Positions 52,832 to 53,014 of a DNA stretch of 53,014 bases are shown piece after piece; position 1 is the first letter of the stretch, and each line of letters opens with the position of its first letter. The notes under the pieces are model-generated. The model saw only the letters and a program-made list of their open reading frames with translations, did not search any database and was not told where the DNA came from. The position numbers were made by a program, and so were the translations under genes. The DNA is from an uncultured Eubacteriales bacterium (lineage in GTDB: Bacteria; Bacillota; Clostridia; Lachnospirales; Lachnospiraceae): contig CASFID010000068.1 in NCBI GenBank assembly GCA_949294665.1, positions 1 to 53,014 on the forward strand, read 5' to 3'.

Positions 52832-52840
52832 ATTCTATCA
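52832..52840 (-). promoter_or_regulatory. Possible extended -10 promoter of the uracil permease gene
   Basis: On the minus strand TGATAGAAT gives a TGn-extended -10 about 55 bases from the start codon. No good -35 is visible at the proper distance. Upstream to 53014 I see no gene; one TTATCCACA word lies at 52924-52932 and an isolated TTGACA at 52992-52997. Confidence 0.4.
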
Positions 52841-53014
52841 TACTGCGGAGAGAAAAGAAATGACGAGTCTGTTTCTTGAGTTTTCGCAGAATTGTCCCCC
52901 TAAGATAAATCTGCTGAGTTTTGTTATCCACAACTTTCAAAAAATGGCTAAAATATAAGGAATCCTGTTCCTTTTTGATGTAAAATTAAGCTGTCAAACA
53001 AAAACCTTACTAAA

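Noticed and set aside
52924-52932. Perfect DnaA box TTATCCACA upstream of uraA
   Set aside because: Single copy without a cluster of further boxes; a nine-base word is expected about once per 130 kb by chance, so it does not indicate an origin.

Overview
The window looks like a chromosomal segment of a gut-type Lachnospiraceae (Bacillota, Clostridia). This is inferred from gene content: an HrcA/CIRCE-controlled hrcA-grpE-dnaK-dnaJ operon, Gram-positive promoters with strong AGGAGG-type ribosome binding sites, an ArgJ-type arginine cluster, mannose-family PTS genes, a Nif11-like small protein and a CcdA-TlpA fusion. GC content is near 50%. I saw no rRNA, tRNA, CRISPR array or intact insertion sequence. 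Most genes lie on the minus strand.

Layout. 1-5.5 kb: heat-shock operon with a perfect CIRCE element; an inverted-repeat-bounded non-coding segment sits between dnaJ and its terminator. 5.6-9.6 kb: hemW, lepA, holA. 9.7-16 kb: a competence-type operon, read right to left as ComEA-like lipoprotein, OmpR-type regulator, histidine kinase, GerMN lipoprotein, ComEC. 16-21.9 kb: a small DMT transporter and the arginine cluster argC-GNAT-argJ-argB-argD, with tandem ARG boxes over the argC promoter and two copies of a REP-like hairpin. 22-25.4 kb (plus strand): ECF sigma factor, membrane protein and ABC transporter behind an attenuator-like terminator. 25.4-32.6 kb: an antitoxin remnant, proA, feoA, nitroreductase, Nif11-like protein, iron alcohol dehydrogenase, isochorismatase-family hydrolase, 8-oxoguanine glycosylase and CcdA-TlpA.

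32.7-44.5 kb is the main accessory system. It appears to be a complete locus for N-acetylgalactosamine/galactosamine (or a closely related amino sugar): mannose-family PTS IIA/IIB/IIC/IID, a NagA-type deacetylase, AgaS deaminase/isomerase, a PfkB kinase, both subunits of tagatose-bisphosphate aldolase, an AraC-family regulator, a YajC paralogue and two unrecognised membrane proteins. A shared 13-base motif, GTTTGYAYTTTTT, occurs in all three main control regions of this locus, once as a tandem pair with a 20-bp period against a weak -35 region. The inferred route is GalNAc to GalNAc-6-P to GalN-6-P to tagatose-6-P to tagatose-1,6-bisphosphate to triose phosphates.

44.6-53 kb: argG with its own ARG-box-like sites; a graveyard of four truncated genes (LytTR regulator, AgrC-like kinase, GH3 beta-glucosidase, membrane protein); an AAA-ATPase/PD-(D/E)XK protein beside an XRE-TPR regulator; a membrane-anchored C39-like peptidase; and a uracil permease. 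Sugar specificity and all regulatory proposals are inferences from sequence and context.
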